A DNA stretch of 36,691 nucleotides from Richelia sp. CSU_2_1 (GCA_012034575.1 JAAUPF010000053.1:1-36691); one strand, 5' to 3'. Counted from the first letter of the stretch, positions 6,675 to 15,741 are shown. Notes: a model not told the origin generated them from the sequence alone. Numbers and translations: made by a program.

Positions 6675-9464
6675 TCACGTAATAATTATAGGGATAGTAA
6701 AGTAAAAAGTCGCCCCTTGTCCCTCCCGAGAGTCAACCCAGATGCGTCCCCCGTGGCGTTCGACAATGCGCTTGCATATCGCCAAGCCTATACCAGTACC
6801 GTCATATTCGCGCCGGGAGTGCAAGCGCTGAAAAATGATAAAAATGCGCTCCGCGTACTCCGGAGCGATGCCAATACCATTATCGCGCACGCTAAATTGC
6901 CATTCGCGATCTTGCTGGGAGACAGAAATATGAATTGATGGGATATCGTGGCGGCAGAATTTGATGGCATTGCCGATCAAATTTTGGAATAACTGCACGA
7001 GTTGAGATTCATCTCCCATCACAGTTGGCATCACCTCGCAGGCGATCGCAGCTTTGGTTTCGGCGATCGCAATTTGCAAATTGCCCAAACTTTTCTGCAC
7101 AGCAACATTGCAGTCTATCAGCTCAAATTCTTTTCCCCTTCCCGATCGCGAGTAAGCTAGCAAATCGTTTATTAATTGGTGCATTCTCGTGGCACCACCG
7201 ACAATATAATTGATATATTTATCGGCTCGATCGTCCAAATTATTTTGATAGCGCTGGGCTAGCAATTGAGCGTAACTGGTAACGGCCCTGAGGGGTTCTT
7301 GCAAATCGTGGGAAGCAACATAAGCAAATTGTTCTAATTGCTCGTTAGAACGCTGCAAATCCTCTGTAAGTTGCAATAGTTGCTGTTCAGTTGCTTTGCG
7401 ATCGCTGATGTTGTAAACTAGAGCGACACAGGATACCAAATTGTCTTGTTCGTCCATCACCGGACAGGTAGACATATAAGTCCAAACATCTTTACCGTTC
7501 TTGTGTTTGAATTTGAATTCGTGTTTTTCAGCAATTCCCAACTTGCGCAGCTCGATCTTATCTTCCGCACCCTGTTTTAAACCTTCATCCATGAAATTAA
7601 AAATCATCCGCCCCAACATTTCTGACTCCGTACATCCCAGCATTCGCGCCATCGCTCGATTGACATAAGTAGTGCAACCCGTGCTGTCAATTACCCAAAT
7701 ACCTTCTTCTGCCAGTTCCACAATTTGCCTGTATTTGAATTCGCTTTCCTGCAAAGCTGCTTCGGTGATTTTGCGATCGGTGATATCTTTCATAAAACAG
7801 TGATGACCGTTAAATATGCCACGCTCGTCGCCAACTTTTACCATAGTTATTTGCTTGTAAAAAACGGAGCCATCTTTACGGACTCCTCTAGTTTCCGCTT
7901 CTACTTTGCCTGTTACCAGCATTTCTTGATAAGCTAAGATTAACCTCTCAATCTCATCAGGATGTACGGTGAGCTGCCATGCCATGCCGAGCATTTCTTC
8001 CGGTTCGTAACCGCATTTATGAGCGTAAGCTCGGTTAACATCAACGTAACGCCCGCCCGCATCCAGGCGCGAAATACCTTCCACCGCATTTTGCATGGCA
8101 GCGGTGAGATCTCGCAGTTCTTGTTCGGCTTTTTTGCGATCGCTAATATCTTGACCGATACCTAGAAAACCGTCGATCTTTCCTTCGCGATCGAACAAAG
8201 CAGTTACCGACAAGTGGATCGGAAAACGCGAACCATCTTTGCGAATGTAAGTCCATTCATTTTCGTCAACTTTTCCCCGGCGCGCCCAGGCAACAAAAAC
8301 TTCAAACCCAGGCTCTATTTTTACTCCCAATTCTTGAGACAGAATTTCCGATCGCTGGCAAACTTCTAGAAGATCGTGAATGATTTCTGGCGTAACTTTT
8401 CCCACAACTTCTTCTAGGGAATAGCCTAAAAGTTGCTGGGCCGCTCGATTAAATGTTTTAATCGTACCGTCGGGAGCAGTAGAAATAATCGTGTAGTTAG
8501 CACTGTCGAGAATTGCATTTTGCAGTTGCGTCAATTCCAACAAAGCGAGGGCTGTTTTTGCTCGATCGGCTATTTCTTGTTGCAATTTTTGGTTGTAAAT
8601 TTCGATTTGAGCCGTGCGCGAAGCAACTCGACGTTCCAGAGTTTGATTGAGCAGTTGATTTTCTTCTTCTACCTGCTTGCGTTCTGTAATATCAGTAATC
8701 GTACCGACATAACTTTTAACCTCCCCATTGTCTCCAATTTGAGCGACAGCTTGACCGAATACCCAAATGATTTGAGCGGGATTAATTGCTTGAAAGCGGT
8801 ACTCAGATTTAAACGGTAATTGCTGCTGGGTGGCGCTATACCATTCTGCAAAAACCCGATCGCGATCGTCTGGATGAATGCCTTCTAACCACCCTTTTCC
8901 TAAAGCTCGATCGGCTACCATTCCCGAAATTTGACACCAGCGATCGTTGACGTACAAACAGTCTCCGGCAGCGTCGGTATAAAATATTCCTACGGGTGAA
9001 GCTTCTGTTAAAGTTTGATAGCGTGCTTCGGTTTCCCGACGTTCGATAATTTCCCGTTGCAGGATGCGATCGAACGCACCGACTTGAGATGGGCCGGGGA
9101 GAGTTAATGCTTGAATTACTAAAGGAATTAGTGCGAAAGCGCCACAAGCAGAAATCGCTGCGGTAATCATTTTCAGGATGCCAGAAACCCAATAAACCGG
9201 ATGCCACAGCGTCCAAATTTCTGCGATATGAGTAGTACCATTGGAGATAATAAAGGCTGCAAACAACCAAAAGACATTGCGAAACAGCAAGTTTTTTCGG
9301 CGGGCGATCGCGTAAATTAGCGCTATCGGTATTGCATAATATGCCAGGGCAATTATAAAATCTGACACTGCGTGAAGCGCGACTAATTCCGGCGGCCAAA
9401 TATAGCAATTGCCGTGCGGAATATAATTACCAAATGGTAGGTTGTTTAAAAAATCCCAAATCAT
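6675..9464 (-). CDS. Membrane histidine kinase with ethylene-receptor-type N-terminus and several PAS domains
   Basis: The 929-residue product begins with three predicted membrane helices (about 29-53, 63-83, 92-118) that match the ethylene-binding domain of ETR1-type receptors. D35, Y42, I45, P46 and H79 fall at exactly the spacing of ETR1 D25, Y32, I35, P36 and H69, but the copper-ligand Cys65 position is N75. Four PAS domains follow (about 135-680), each ending in an ITDRK-like motif, then a kinase core with H719 in SHDLQEPLR, N box LIGNAIKF and G2 box GTGIGLAICKR. An in-frame start 180 bases upstream adds 60 basic residues without family resemblance; the internal ATG was chosen because it sits just before the membrane domain. 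The adjacent Rcp1-like receiver is the probable partner. The ligand is unknown, and ethylene binding is doubtful given the Asn. Confidence 0.9.
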   Translation of the reverse strand: MIWDFLNNLPFGNYIPHGNCYIWPPELVALHAVSDFIIALAYYAIPIALIYAIARRKNLLFRNVFWLFAAFIISNGTTHIAEIWTLWHPVYWVSGILKMITAAISACGAFALIPLVIQALTLPGPSQVGAFDRILQREIIERRETEARYQTLTEASPVGIFYTDAAGDCLYVNDRWCQISGMVADRALGKGWLEGIHPDDRDRVFAEWYSATQQQLPFKSEYRFQAINPAQIIWVFGQAVAQIGDNGEVKSYVGTITDITERKQVEEENQLLNQTLERRVASRTAQIEIYNQKLQQEIADRAKTALALLELTQLQNAILDSANYTIISTAPDGTIKTFNRAAQQLLGYSLEEVVGKVTPEIIHDLLEVCQRSEILSQELGVKIEPGFEVFVAWARRGKVDENEWTYIRKDGSRFPIHLSVTALFDREGKIDGFLGIGQDISDRKKAEQELRDLTAAMQNAVEGISRLDAGGRYVDVNRAYAHKCGYEPEEMLGMAWQLTVHPDEIERLILAYQEMLVTGKVEAETRGVRKDGSVFYKQITMVKVGDERGIFNGHHCFMKDITDRKITEAALQESEFKYRQIVELAEEGIWVIDSTGCTTYVNRAMARMLGCTESEMLGRMIFNFMDEGLKQGAEDKIELRKLGIAEKHEFKFKHKNGKDVWTYMSTCPVMDEQDNLVSCVALVYNISDRKATEQQLLQLTEDLQRSNEQLEQFAYVASHDLQEPLRAVTSYAQLLAQRYQNNLDDRADKYINYIVGGATRMHQLINDLLAYSRSGRGKEFELIDCNVAVQKSLGNLQIAIAETKAAIACEVMPTVMGDESQLVQLFQNLIGNAIKFCRHDIPSIHISVSQQDREWQFSVRDNGIGIAPEYAERIFIIFQRLHSRREYDGTGIGLAICKRIVERHGGRIWVDSREGQGATFYFTIPIIIT

Positions 9465-9674
9465 ATATAATAAATAGTGGGAAATAGGGAATTGATAAGC
9501 GCGATCGGTAAAGTGGCACAATCCGGGACGCAGCAACAGGCTCGATCGACGAAACAATTGCATCATAGTCTTGAAGATTGCTGAAAAAACCCGTTTCTTT
9601 TGTCTTGATGCCCCCAGGAGTCTCGGATTGAGAATTGATACCATGTCCGGCAGATTGCTCGCAATAAGATGTTT

Positions 9675-9724
9675 GTAGTGTGGACTTTAGTCTGCAGCAT
9701 ATTGCGGACTTTAGTCCACACTAC
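9675..9724. repeat. Imperfect palindrome, dispersed-repeat type
   Basis: Two 21-base arms starting GTAGTGTGGAC and ending GTCCACACTAC are reverse complements at 18 of 21 positions, separated by a short AT-rich loop. It encodes nothing and resembles the small palindromic repeats scattered through cyanobacterial genomes. Confidence 0.8.
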
Positions 9725-9792
9725 GAATCTTTTTTATTACTGGCGATCGACCGGAAATGGTATTAATTTATACAGTTACTCGCGCACGGGCG

Positions 9793-9872
9793 ATCGAAAA
9801 CCGGGTTTTTTACTTTAACTATCAGCTAGCACGAAAGATTTTCGGAAACAACTCGGTTTCTTTGGTCTGATG
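9793..9872. repeat. Dispersed repeat, AAACCGGGTTT...CGGTTTCTTTGG type
   Basis: The two ends, AAAACCGGGTTTTTTAC and AACTCGGTTTCTTTGGT, recur in the same order at 32116-32172, where the repeat lies inside a gene. Partial relatives lie at 9588-9602 and 24188-24206. Confidence 0.65.
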
Positions 9873-10050
9873 CGTTAGGAACTGCTATGGCTTATGATAT
9901 ATAGCTATAGCAGTTATTTTAAAAGAAAAACATGGTTCGTAGTGCGGACGATCGCGCCAGCAACACCAGAGCGGACTGAAGTGGGCGCTCCAAACCTTAC
10001 TTATTGCGTTCGATCGATCGGGCGCGATCGAACTTCTTTTTTCTGCTATA

Positions 10051-10080
10051 TAAAATGGGGCGAGTCCTCAGCCCGCCCCA
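10051..10080 (-). terminator. Probable intrinsic terminator of the RTX gene
   Basis: On the minus strand TGGGGCGGGC pairs with GACTCGCCCCA around a short loop and is followed by TTTTATA. It lies about 60 bases past the stop of the RTX gene. Its sequence resembles the hairpins after tkt and after the tkt remnant. Confidence 0.65.
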
Positions 10081-10142
10081 GCAACAATTATCAAAAACTT
10101 GGGTCTAAAACCCCGTCCTTATAGCACGGAGAGTGTCAATAT

Positions 10143-11516
10143 TTAAATGGGTTCAACAACTTCAAAAACGAAATGCGAAGCGTTAAATTGACGCACCCCT
10201 TGCACCACAGCTAGCGTTTCGGCTTGAGAAATCGGAATTCCGACTTCTGTAGGCAGGACGTAGATCCGAGTGCTGTTCGTCGCAACCCCGCCAACTGTCA
10301 GCGTGATGTTCTGGAACCCTAACTGCTCAAAGGTAATCCCCTCCAGGAAGAAGAAGTCAGTTCCTTTCACGAAGTCAACGATGTAGTCGCCAGTAGGAAC
10401 AGGAACAGGAGGCTCACCGGGATCGACTGGTTCTGGTACAAATTCTGTGTACAGCAACTGGAAGTAGTCCGTGTCAGCGCCGCCGGTGAGTGTGTCGCGG
10501 GCGGTTTGAGTTTCCGAATCTTCGCCACCAAACAGCAGGTCAACGCCAGCGCCACCGATGATCCGATCGACCCCTGCACCGCCATCTAGGAAGTCATCGC
10601 CAGCACCACCATTGAGGATGTCATTGCCAGCAAGGGATTCAGAAACTCCGTAGTCGCCATAGATAGTGTCATTACCACCCAGGCCACTGAGGTTGTCATT
10701 GTCCTCGCCGCCATCAATGAAGTCGCCTTCAGTGCCACCCGTGATGGTTTCTAAGCCACCGCCACCGATCAGGGTGCTGGAGCCAGTGCCACCATCAAGG
10801 ATGTCATTGCCATCGCCACCATCTAAATAGTCAATACCATCGCCACCCCGAAGGACATCACTTCCGGCATAGCCATAGAGCTTATCATCGCCTGTGCCGC
10901 CATCGAGGGTATCGTTGCCGCCGCCTGCTAAGCTGTCGCCTTCTCCGTAGATGGTGTCGTTGCCGTCGCCGCCAACTAGGGAATCTGCTCCCCCAAAAAT
11001 TTCGCCTTTTTCATCATCGCCGTAGATCTTGTCATCGGTAGAGCCGCCAAAGACGCTATCATCGCCAGCACCACCAAACCCTGTGTCCTCGAAACCCACA
11101 TAGAGTCGATCGTTACCTGCGCCACCATCCAAGAAATCTTTGCTGCCTTCGTCGGTATCAGTGATGCTCGAACCACCGGTCAGGATGTCATTGCCAGCTT
11201 CGCCATACAATGAGTCTTCGCCGGCATCGCCAAAGAGTCGATCGGCTCCGTTTCCACCATGCAGGTTGTCCTTATCGAGCCCACCATAGAGGAAGTCGCT
11301 ACCATCATCACCATACAGATCGTCTTCGCCGTTTTCTCCAAACAGACGATCGGCTCCAGCAGCACCATACATGGTGTCTTTGTCCTCTCCACCGTAGATG
11401 CTGTCGTTACCGCCTAAGCCATACAGCAGATCTTCCTTGCCAAAGCCGCGAATTCTGTCGGCGCTATTGGTTCCGGTAAGGGTATCGGGTAGTTCTGTTC
11501 CATTTATGTTAGCCAT
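10143..11516 (-). CDS. RTX-type calcium-binding repeat protein
   Basis: The 457-residue, very acidic and glycine-rich protein carries glycine/aspartate nonapeptides of the GGxGxDxLxG type over about residues 20-345, for example GGAGNDRLY and [10 protein letters not shown]. By family knowledge these bind Ca2+ and fold into a parallel beta roll. A non-repetitive C-terminal region of about 100 residues contains a proline-rich stretch (about 352-370) and probably carries the type I secretion signal. There is no classical signal peptide. The start has a clear GGAG site (CGGAGAAAATT) just upstream. No protease, lipase or other catalytic domain is visible, and no type I exporter lies in the window. 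It is probably an extracellular or surface protein; its partner may be the pentapeptide/RTX protein encoded just upstream on the same strand. Confidence 0.88.
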   Translation of the reverse strand: MANINGTELPDTLTGTNSADRIRGFGKEDLLYGLGGNDSIYGGEDKDTMYGAAGADRLFGENGEDDLYGDDGSDFLYGGLDKDNLHGGNGADRLFGDAGEDSLYGEAGNDILTGGSSITDTDEGSKDFLDGGAGNDRLYVGFEDTGFGGAGDDSVFGGSTDDKIYGDDEKGEIFGGADSLVGGDGNDTIYGEGDSLAGGGNDTLDGGTGDDKLYGYAGSDVLRGGDGIDYLDGGDGNDILDGGTGSSTLIGGGGLETITGGTEGDFIDGGEDNDNLSGLGGNDTIYGDYGVSESLAGNDILNGGAGDDFLDGGAGVDRIIGGAGVDLLFGGEDSETQTARDTLTGGADTDYFQLLYTEFVPEPVDPGEPPVPVPTGDYIVDFVKGTDFFFLEGITFEQLGFQNITLTVGGVATNSTRIYVLPTEVGIPISQAETLAVVQGVRQFNASHFVFEVVEPI

Positions 11517-11848
11517 AATTTTCTCCGAGTGTTATGTCAGTGTTTCGTAGTGTTATGTGAACTTGCGACAGCGCACAAAAGTGATTAATGCACCTTAGAA
11601 TTCGGTGCTTCGTTACCGTTGACAATCCTTACCATTTCCCCCCTTTCCGACATCGAAAGGGGGGATGTCGAGGCATGGAAAGGCAAAATAAAACGCGAGA
11701 AGTCATCACACAAACTCCGGATTGATATAAGGTCCGATCGATCGATCGTCTGAATAAAAATATCGAAAAGCCTTGCGTCAAAGCATTGTCACTATGGCAA
11801 TTGCTCTAACTCGATCGAGCGTGAGTCCTATCAAATCGGGTGTTGAAC
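11517..11848. other. Interval between the two repeat-protein genes, with competing hairpins
   Basis: No gene. At 11638-11670 a C6/G6-based hairpin overlaps a second possible CGACATC/GATGTCG hairpin, so only one can form at a time. The rest holds CGATCG-rich sequence but no recognised element. Confidence 0.5.
11638..11670. other. Two mutually exclusive hairpins
   Basis: CCCCCCTTT (11638-11646) pairs with AAAGGGGGG (11656-11664). CGACATC (11648-11654) can instead pair with GATGTCG (11664-11670). Neither is followed by a T-run on either strand, so a simple terminator is unlikely. Confidence 0.5.
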
Positions 11849-13576
11849 TCACCTCGATCGGACCTTACGAGAACTGGAAGATTGGACGATTGGTCGAACT
11901 GACATTGGTGCTGACATGAGTCGCCGTAAGGAAGTGTTGATTAGGGTCATCAACACCGCGCCCGTGCCAAAACCGGTATCGCCAGCAATGCCATTGCCCG
12001 ATCGCAATTGAGTGTTCGCGCCAGATTGCACCACATCGATCGCTGCAATCCCGCTGAAAGATAGAATGTCTCCAGTAGCTCCGAGGGTGAAACCATTAAC
12101 CCGATCGGAACCATGACCGCTGCGGTAGTGAATCGTATCTCTGCCACCGCCACCCGTCAGGGTGTCATTTCCCGCAGCACCAAACAACGCATCCTGGCCA
12201 GGGCCACCGATCAGGATATCTGCACCGTTGCCGCCATCCAGGTAATCAGCCCCGTCACCACCGTTAAGGTTGTCATTGCCGTCAAGCCCGAAGATATTAT
12301 CTTTGGTGGAGGTTCCTGTCAGGGTATCGTTGCCGCTACTCCCCATCGTCAGACCCACCACATCAACGGTGTTTACCCCGGTCATGTTCGCCCCGACCAT
12401 CACGGCATCGGTGAAATTGGTTTTCTCCAGCTTGGCATTGGTGAAGTTGGCATTGGTGAAGTTAGTACCGATGAAACTCCCCACCTCTAGGCTGGCACCT
12501 GTCAGATTGGCGTTGCTAAAGTTGGTTAAGTTATCTCCAGCCCCTTCCTTCAGGTTAGCGTTTGTCAGGTTTGCCCCTGTAAAGTTGGCTCCCGCCAGAT
12601 TACTCTTCTCAATAAAAGCGTTGTCTAACTGGGCTCCACCCGTCAGGTTAGCGCCAACGAGAATTGCTCCACCCAGATTGGCATTGCTGAGGTCGGCACC
12701 AACCACGATCGCATTGCTCAAATCAGCACCTTCCAGGAATATGCCTTCTGCATTGACCTGAGTCAGGTTGGCGTTGTTCAACTCAGAATCTGCGAAACTA
12801 GCACCACCCAGTTGAGTGCGCGTACCATTTGGATGGGCGCTGAAGTCAGCACCTGCCAGATTGATATCTTCGGCACTAAAGCCAGTCAAATTGGCTCCGC
12901 GAAAGCGAGAAGTAGTCTGTGTCAATCCCTCGGGTGGGTTGGTATCGGTCAGATTAACCCCACTCAAGTTGGCAAGGTCAAAGATGGCGTTGCTGAGGAT
13001 AATATCTGTGAAATTAGTCGATGCGTCGAATTGAGCGCCGGTAAAGTTCGCATCGATCAACGAGGTTCCTTCCAGGTCAGCACCCTGGAATTTAGCATTC
13101 GTCAAATTGGCACCTGTAAAGTCAGCCGATTTCAGCTTCGCCTTATAGAAATCGGCACCGGTAAAGTTGGCTCCCATCATGTTCGGTGGCTCCGACCCTT
13201 CACCGCTGAGATTAGCCTCATGCAGAATGGCATTGGTCAGGTTGGCGTTGGACAGGTCGATCAATTTTGTGTTGATCAGTGACAGGTTCACCCCAGTTAG
13301 GTTTGCGCCACTTAAATTGACATTTTCTAAGTTCGCCTTATAAAAATTCGCTGGTCCAAAGTTGGTATTGGCGGCAAAAATGGCATTCGATGCATTTACA
13401 TTGATCAGAAATGCCTCTTCAAAGTTGGTACCTCTGAGTTGAGTGGAGGTACCTTGAGCATTTTTGTTGAATTGAACACCGTCAAGTCTGGCTTTAAAGA
13501 ATGTCGAACCATTCAGGTTTTGACCGCGAAAGTTATTGCCAGTCAAATATTGATTGCTAAAGTTTTGCGCTACCAT
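11849..13576 (-). CDS. Pentapeptide-repeat protein with C-terminal RTX repeats; probable 3' frameshift
   Basis: The 575-residue product has two kinds of repeat. Residues about 10-410 are pentapeptide repeats of the A(N/D)LxG / ANFTxA type, which by family knowledge form a right-handed quadrilateral beta helix. Residues about 415-500 are RTX nonapeptides (GGNGADILI, GAAGNDTLT). A short tail with GSDRVNGF follows, typical of cyanobacterial RTX proteins. The last 24 residues (after LMTLINT) are basic and unlike the family. A shift of one base near 11930-11940 restores FLTATHVSTNVSSTNR and an ending FQFS with a stop at 11865, a family-like C-terminus. A GAGGGG site precedes the ATG. No catalytic domain is visible; a secreted structural or surface role is inferred. 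Confidence 0.85.
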   Translation of the reverse strand: MVAQNFSNQYLTGNNFRGQNLNGSTFFKARLDGVQFNKNAQGTSTQLRGTNFEEAFLINVNASNAIFAANTNFGPANFYKANLENVNLSGANLTGVNLSLINTKLIDLSNANLTNAILHEANLSGEGSEPPNMMGANFTGADFYKAKLKSADFTGANLTNAKFQGADLEGTSLIDANFTGAQFDASTNFTDIILSNAIFDLANLSGVNLTDTNPPEGLTQTTSRFRGANLTGFSAEDINLAGADFSAHPNGTRTQLGGASFADSELNNANLTQVNAEGIFLEGADLSNAIVVGADLSNANLGGAILVGANLTGGAQLDNAFIEKSNLAGANFTGANLTNANLKEGAGDNLTNFSNANLTGASLEVGSFIGTNFTNANFTNAKLEKTNFTDAVMVGANMTGVNTVDVVGLTMGSSGNDTLTGTSTKDNIFGLDGNDNLNGGDGADYLDGGNGADILIGGPGQDALFGAAGNDTLTGGGGRDTIHYRSGHGSDRVNGFTLGATGDILSFSGIAAIDVVQSGANTQLRSGNGIAGDTGFGTGAVLMTLINTSLRRLMSAPMSVRPIVQSSSSRKVRSR

Positions 13577-13890
13577 AAAACCCCTCTAAATGTAAAAACC
13601 ACGTAAAGACAAGTAACCTCAAATCCTGGTTAAGTATCCCGTTTATGACTCGGCAGTTGAAACTGCTGCTACACATCGAAAGTCGGTCTGCGCCGACTCA
13701 AAAAGAAAGTGGGTCGGCGACCCGGATTTGGAATGAACTATGAATTTTCCCACCAACTTACTTACAGTAAATTGCAGGTTTACGAAGTACACTCAAGAGA
13801 GTCGGTTTATCTGTACATCACCTACTTGAAAAGTGTTGTAGGTGGCAGAAGTCTGAGTGTGAGCGATCGCGTTTAAAAGACGTTAACAAG

Positions 13891-13959
13891 AGACATCTCC
13901 CATAATTAGGTTTTTGTCTAGATAGGGTAAGGCTTCCATCATCTTTTTAGGAGATGTCT
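13891..13959. repeat. Inverted repeat AGACATCTCC / GGAGATGTCT
   Basis: Two perfect 10-base arms about 50 bases apart (13891-13900 and 13950-13959), upstream of the pentapeptide gene. No associated coding sequence; function unknown. Confidence 0.55.
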
Positions 13960-14578
13960 AAGGGAGACTATCAGAGCAATCGATCTAAAAACGCGAGCCT
14001 GTTAAAGCAATTAAGGATGTAGACACTATTGAAACTACGTATGCTGGCTTCCTCGGAGACGATCGAGGAAACTAAGGGAACCAAAAATACTGGTGCTTAG
14101 TCTAAACTCTTATGATGACGATAGGTATTATTTGGTAGTTATACTGTATCGCGATCGGGTTTAACTTACGTAGATTTACCTTATCAAACTATCTAAGTAT
14201 TCAGAACCTGAACTGCTGGGCTTTACGCAATCTTTAAAAATCGCGAACATTTTTCTAAAGTTTTTATGTATTTTTTGGAAAATGTATAAATATTTATAGA
14301 ATTTTTGGTCTACTTATGTATTGCTGCTTCTAACACCTATTCTGCAAAATTATGAAACAGTAATAACCGATAGATTGATTGTATGACACAAACCCAACAA
14401 TGTAAATAGTAGCCTTATTTTTGGCAAGTGTTATAATAAATGCTGCAATTGATCTCGATTGGGTAAATCTTTAACTAAGTGCCTTTTGTTTTTGATGGAG
14501 ACGATGACTTGTTTGACCGCATCGCGGACAAACTGCCTCACGCGATCGTATTGCGGGGCAGTCAATCCGGATTTAGTA

Positions 14579-14610
14579 TAAAAAATGGAGCGAGCCCCAA
14601 GCCCGCCCCA
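14579..14610 (-). terminator. Terminator hairpin attached to the tkt remnant
   Basis: On the minus strand TGGGGCGGGC pairs (with two G-U pairs) with GCTCGCTCCA and is followed by a TTTTTTATA run. It occupies the same position relative to the remnant's stop codon as the terminator of the intact tkt gene. Confidence 0.6.
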
Positions 14611-14631
14611 CTAAAAATTATGCTGCTGCGA

Positions 14632-14774
14632 TTAACCCAACAATGCCTTAGCCTTAGCTACCACATTATCAACGGTGTAGCCAAACTTTTCTAAAGCTAC
14701 GGGATTCGGTACTGAAGCGCCGAACCTGTCGGTACTCGCGCTGTCACCTTCAGCATCTAAATAACATCCCCAAA
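14632..14774 (-). pseudogene. Remnant of transketolase 3' end
   Basis: This stretch on the minus strand matches the last roughly 47 codons of the intact transketolase gene at 15916-17931. It translates to DAEGDSASTDRFGASVPNP followed by [20 protein letters not shown] and ends at a matching TAA (14632-14634). Similarity stops abruptly near 14774 and no upstream tkt sequence is present, so it cannot make an enzyme. The first 70 or so bases from the stop are almost identical to tkt, while the rest shows scattered substitutions. It lies in the same orientation as intact tkt, with a Uma2-type gene between the two copies. Confidence 0.88.
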
Positions 14775-15033
14775 TTGAGTTGATTTTTGAGTTGCCGCAG
14801 ATTGCACCTTTTATGAATTACACCCACCGATCGAATAATTTTCTTAGAGACACGGCATTACTCGATCGATCGCTTGCAGGATAAGTCGCTTGTCGTTCGC
14901 GTCAAAGTCAGAGACTACCTTCAAGCTTAAGTTGACACCAATGGGCATTACCGTGTCCCTACTGTACTTCATAACTGTAAAAATTAGGTCGATCGAGATT
15001 TTGCTATTATTAATTTGGCTAGTTCATCAGTTT

Positions 15034-15040
15034 AGGAGGG
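15034..15040 (+). promoter_or_regulatory. Strong ribosome-binding site of the Uma2 gene
   Basis: AGGAGGG lies 6 bases before a GTG codon. It decides the GTG start at 15047 over the upstream in-frame alternatives. Confidence 0.8.
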
Positions 15041-15046
15041 AATTCT

Positions 15047-15691
15047 GTGGTCATTACTGCACCAGAACCTACAGCAGAACTGCTGCAACAATTTGGCGAA
15101 CAGCGCGTAGTAATTCGGGGATTATCTTGGGATGCTTACCTGCAAGTTCTCCACGCCTTACCCCAATCGCGAAATTGCCGCTTGACCTATGATGAAGGGG
15201 TTCTAGAAATTACCATGCCTTTAGAAGAACACGAATTTTCAAGTCGATTAATTGAGTGTTTTATTCGGACGCTGGTTGAACTGATGGGGATGCGGATGAA
15301 AACGATGGGTTCCACCACGATGAACTATCCCAATTTCAAGAAAGGTTCCGAACCCGATAATGCTTACTACATTCAAAATCAACCCCTTGTCAAAGGTCGC
15401 AATGTCGATCTTAGCAAAGATCCGCCGCCGGATTTAGTAGTAGAAATAGACATAACTCATACGGATATCGAGAAAAACAAATTCTATGCTGCGATTGGAG
15501 TGCCGGAGTTTTGGCGGTTTAATGGCAAAGTATGGCGAATTTATCAATTGCAAGATGGCAATTATGTAGAAGTTGAGTCAAGTCCTACCTTTCCTCAAGT
15601 ACCGAAAGCAAGATTAATGGCTTTTCTAGAAGAAGCAAAGGAAGATGAAATTGCAGCAATCCAGTCGCTGCGGGCTTGGTTTAAACAATAG
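15047..15691 (+). CDS. Uma2 family (DUF820) putative endonuclease
   Basis: The 214-residue product matches the Uma2/DUF820 family, very common and multi-copy in cyanobacteria and related by fold to PD-(D/E)XK nucleases. Visible features are RGLSWDAYLQ near the N-terminus, LTYDEGVLEITMPLEEHE (about 45-63), and the putative catalytic segment PDLVVEIDITHTDIEKNKF (about 127-147) with D and E residues followed by K. The GTG start is fixed by AGGAGGG. The biological role of the family is not established. The gene is flanked by two copies of the tkt 3' end in direct orientation (remnant at 14632, intact at 15916), which suggests it sits in a duplicated or inserted segment. Confidence 0.88.
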   Translation: MVITAPEPTAELLQQFGEQRVVIRGLSWDAYLQVLHALPQSRNCRLTYDEGVLEITMPLEEHEFSSRLIECFIRTLVELMGMRMKTMGSTTMNYPNFKKGSEPDNAYYIQNQPLVKGRNVDLSKDPPPDLVVEIDITHTDIEKNKFYAAIGVPEFWRFNGKVWRIYQLQDGNYVEVESSPTFPQVPKARLMAFLEEAKEDEIAAIQSLRAWFKQ

Positions 15692-15741
15692 TTTGAACAA
15701 TAGGGTGGGTTTGAGTTCGATCGAGCTAATGTAGTCTTTGC

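Larger units (their letters stand above)
9465..10142. other. Gene-free interval rich in palindromic repeats
   Basis: No convincing coding region. The interval holds a long imperfect palindrome (9675-9724), a dispersed AAACCGGGTTT/CGGTTTCTTTGG repeat (about 9793-9872), several CGATCG sites and a terminator-like hairpin near 10051-10080. No tRNA cloverleaf was recognised. Confidence 0.6.
13577..15046. other. Long gene-poor interval with repeats and a gene remnant
   Basis: About 1.5 kb without an intact gene. It contains a repeat-like GC-rich stretch (13650-13735) with nested GTCGG/CCGAC pairs, an AGACATCTCC/GGAGATGTCT inverted repeat (13891-13959), an AT-rich section (14200-14450), and a decayed tkt 3' end with its terminator (14579-14774). 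The pentapeptide gene's promoter should lie at its left end but no clear -35/-10 pair was identified. Confidence 0.6.

Noticed and set aside
9894..10124. Possible 76-residue gene on the plus strand
   Set aside because: No ribosome-binding site, no family resemblance, and it runs through repeats and the terminator hairpin of the RTX gene.
10976..11479. Open frames in other frames of the RTX gene
   Set aside because: Long shadow frames are expected from the biased GGxGxD codon pattern; none has a ribosome-binding site or family resemblance.
12113..13282. Several plus-strand frames opposite the pentapeptide gene
   Set aside because: Repetitive shadows of the pentapeptide repeats read in antisense.
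14479..14694. Possible 71-residue plus-strand gene
   Set aside because: It reads backward through the tkt remnant and its terminator; the similarity to tkt on the other strand explains the sequence.
13577..15046. tRNA or structured RNA gene in the long gene-poor interval
   Set aside because: No T-loop GGTTCGAATCC-like string or cloverleaf arms were recognised; an RNA covariance search would be needed to exclude other RNAs.
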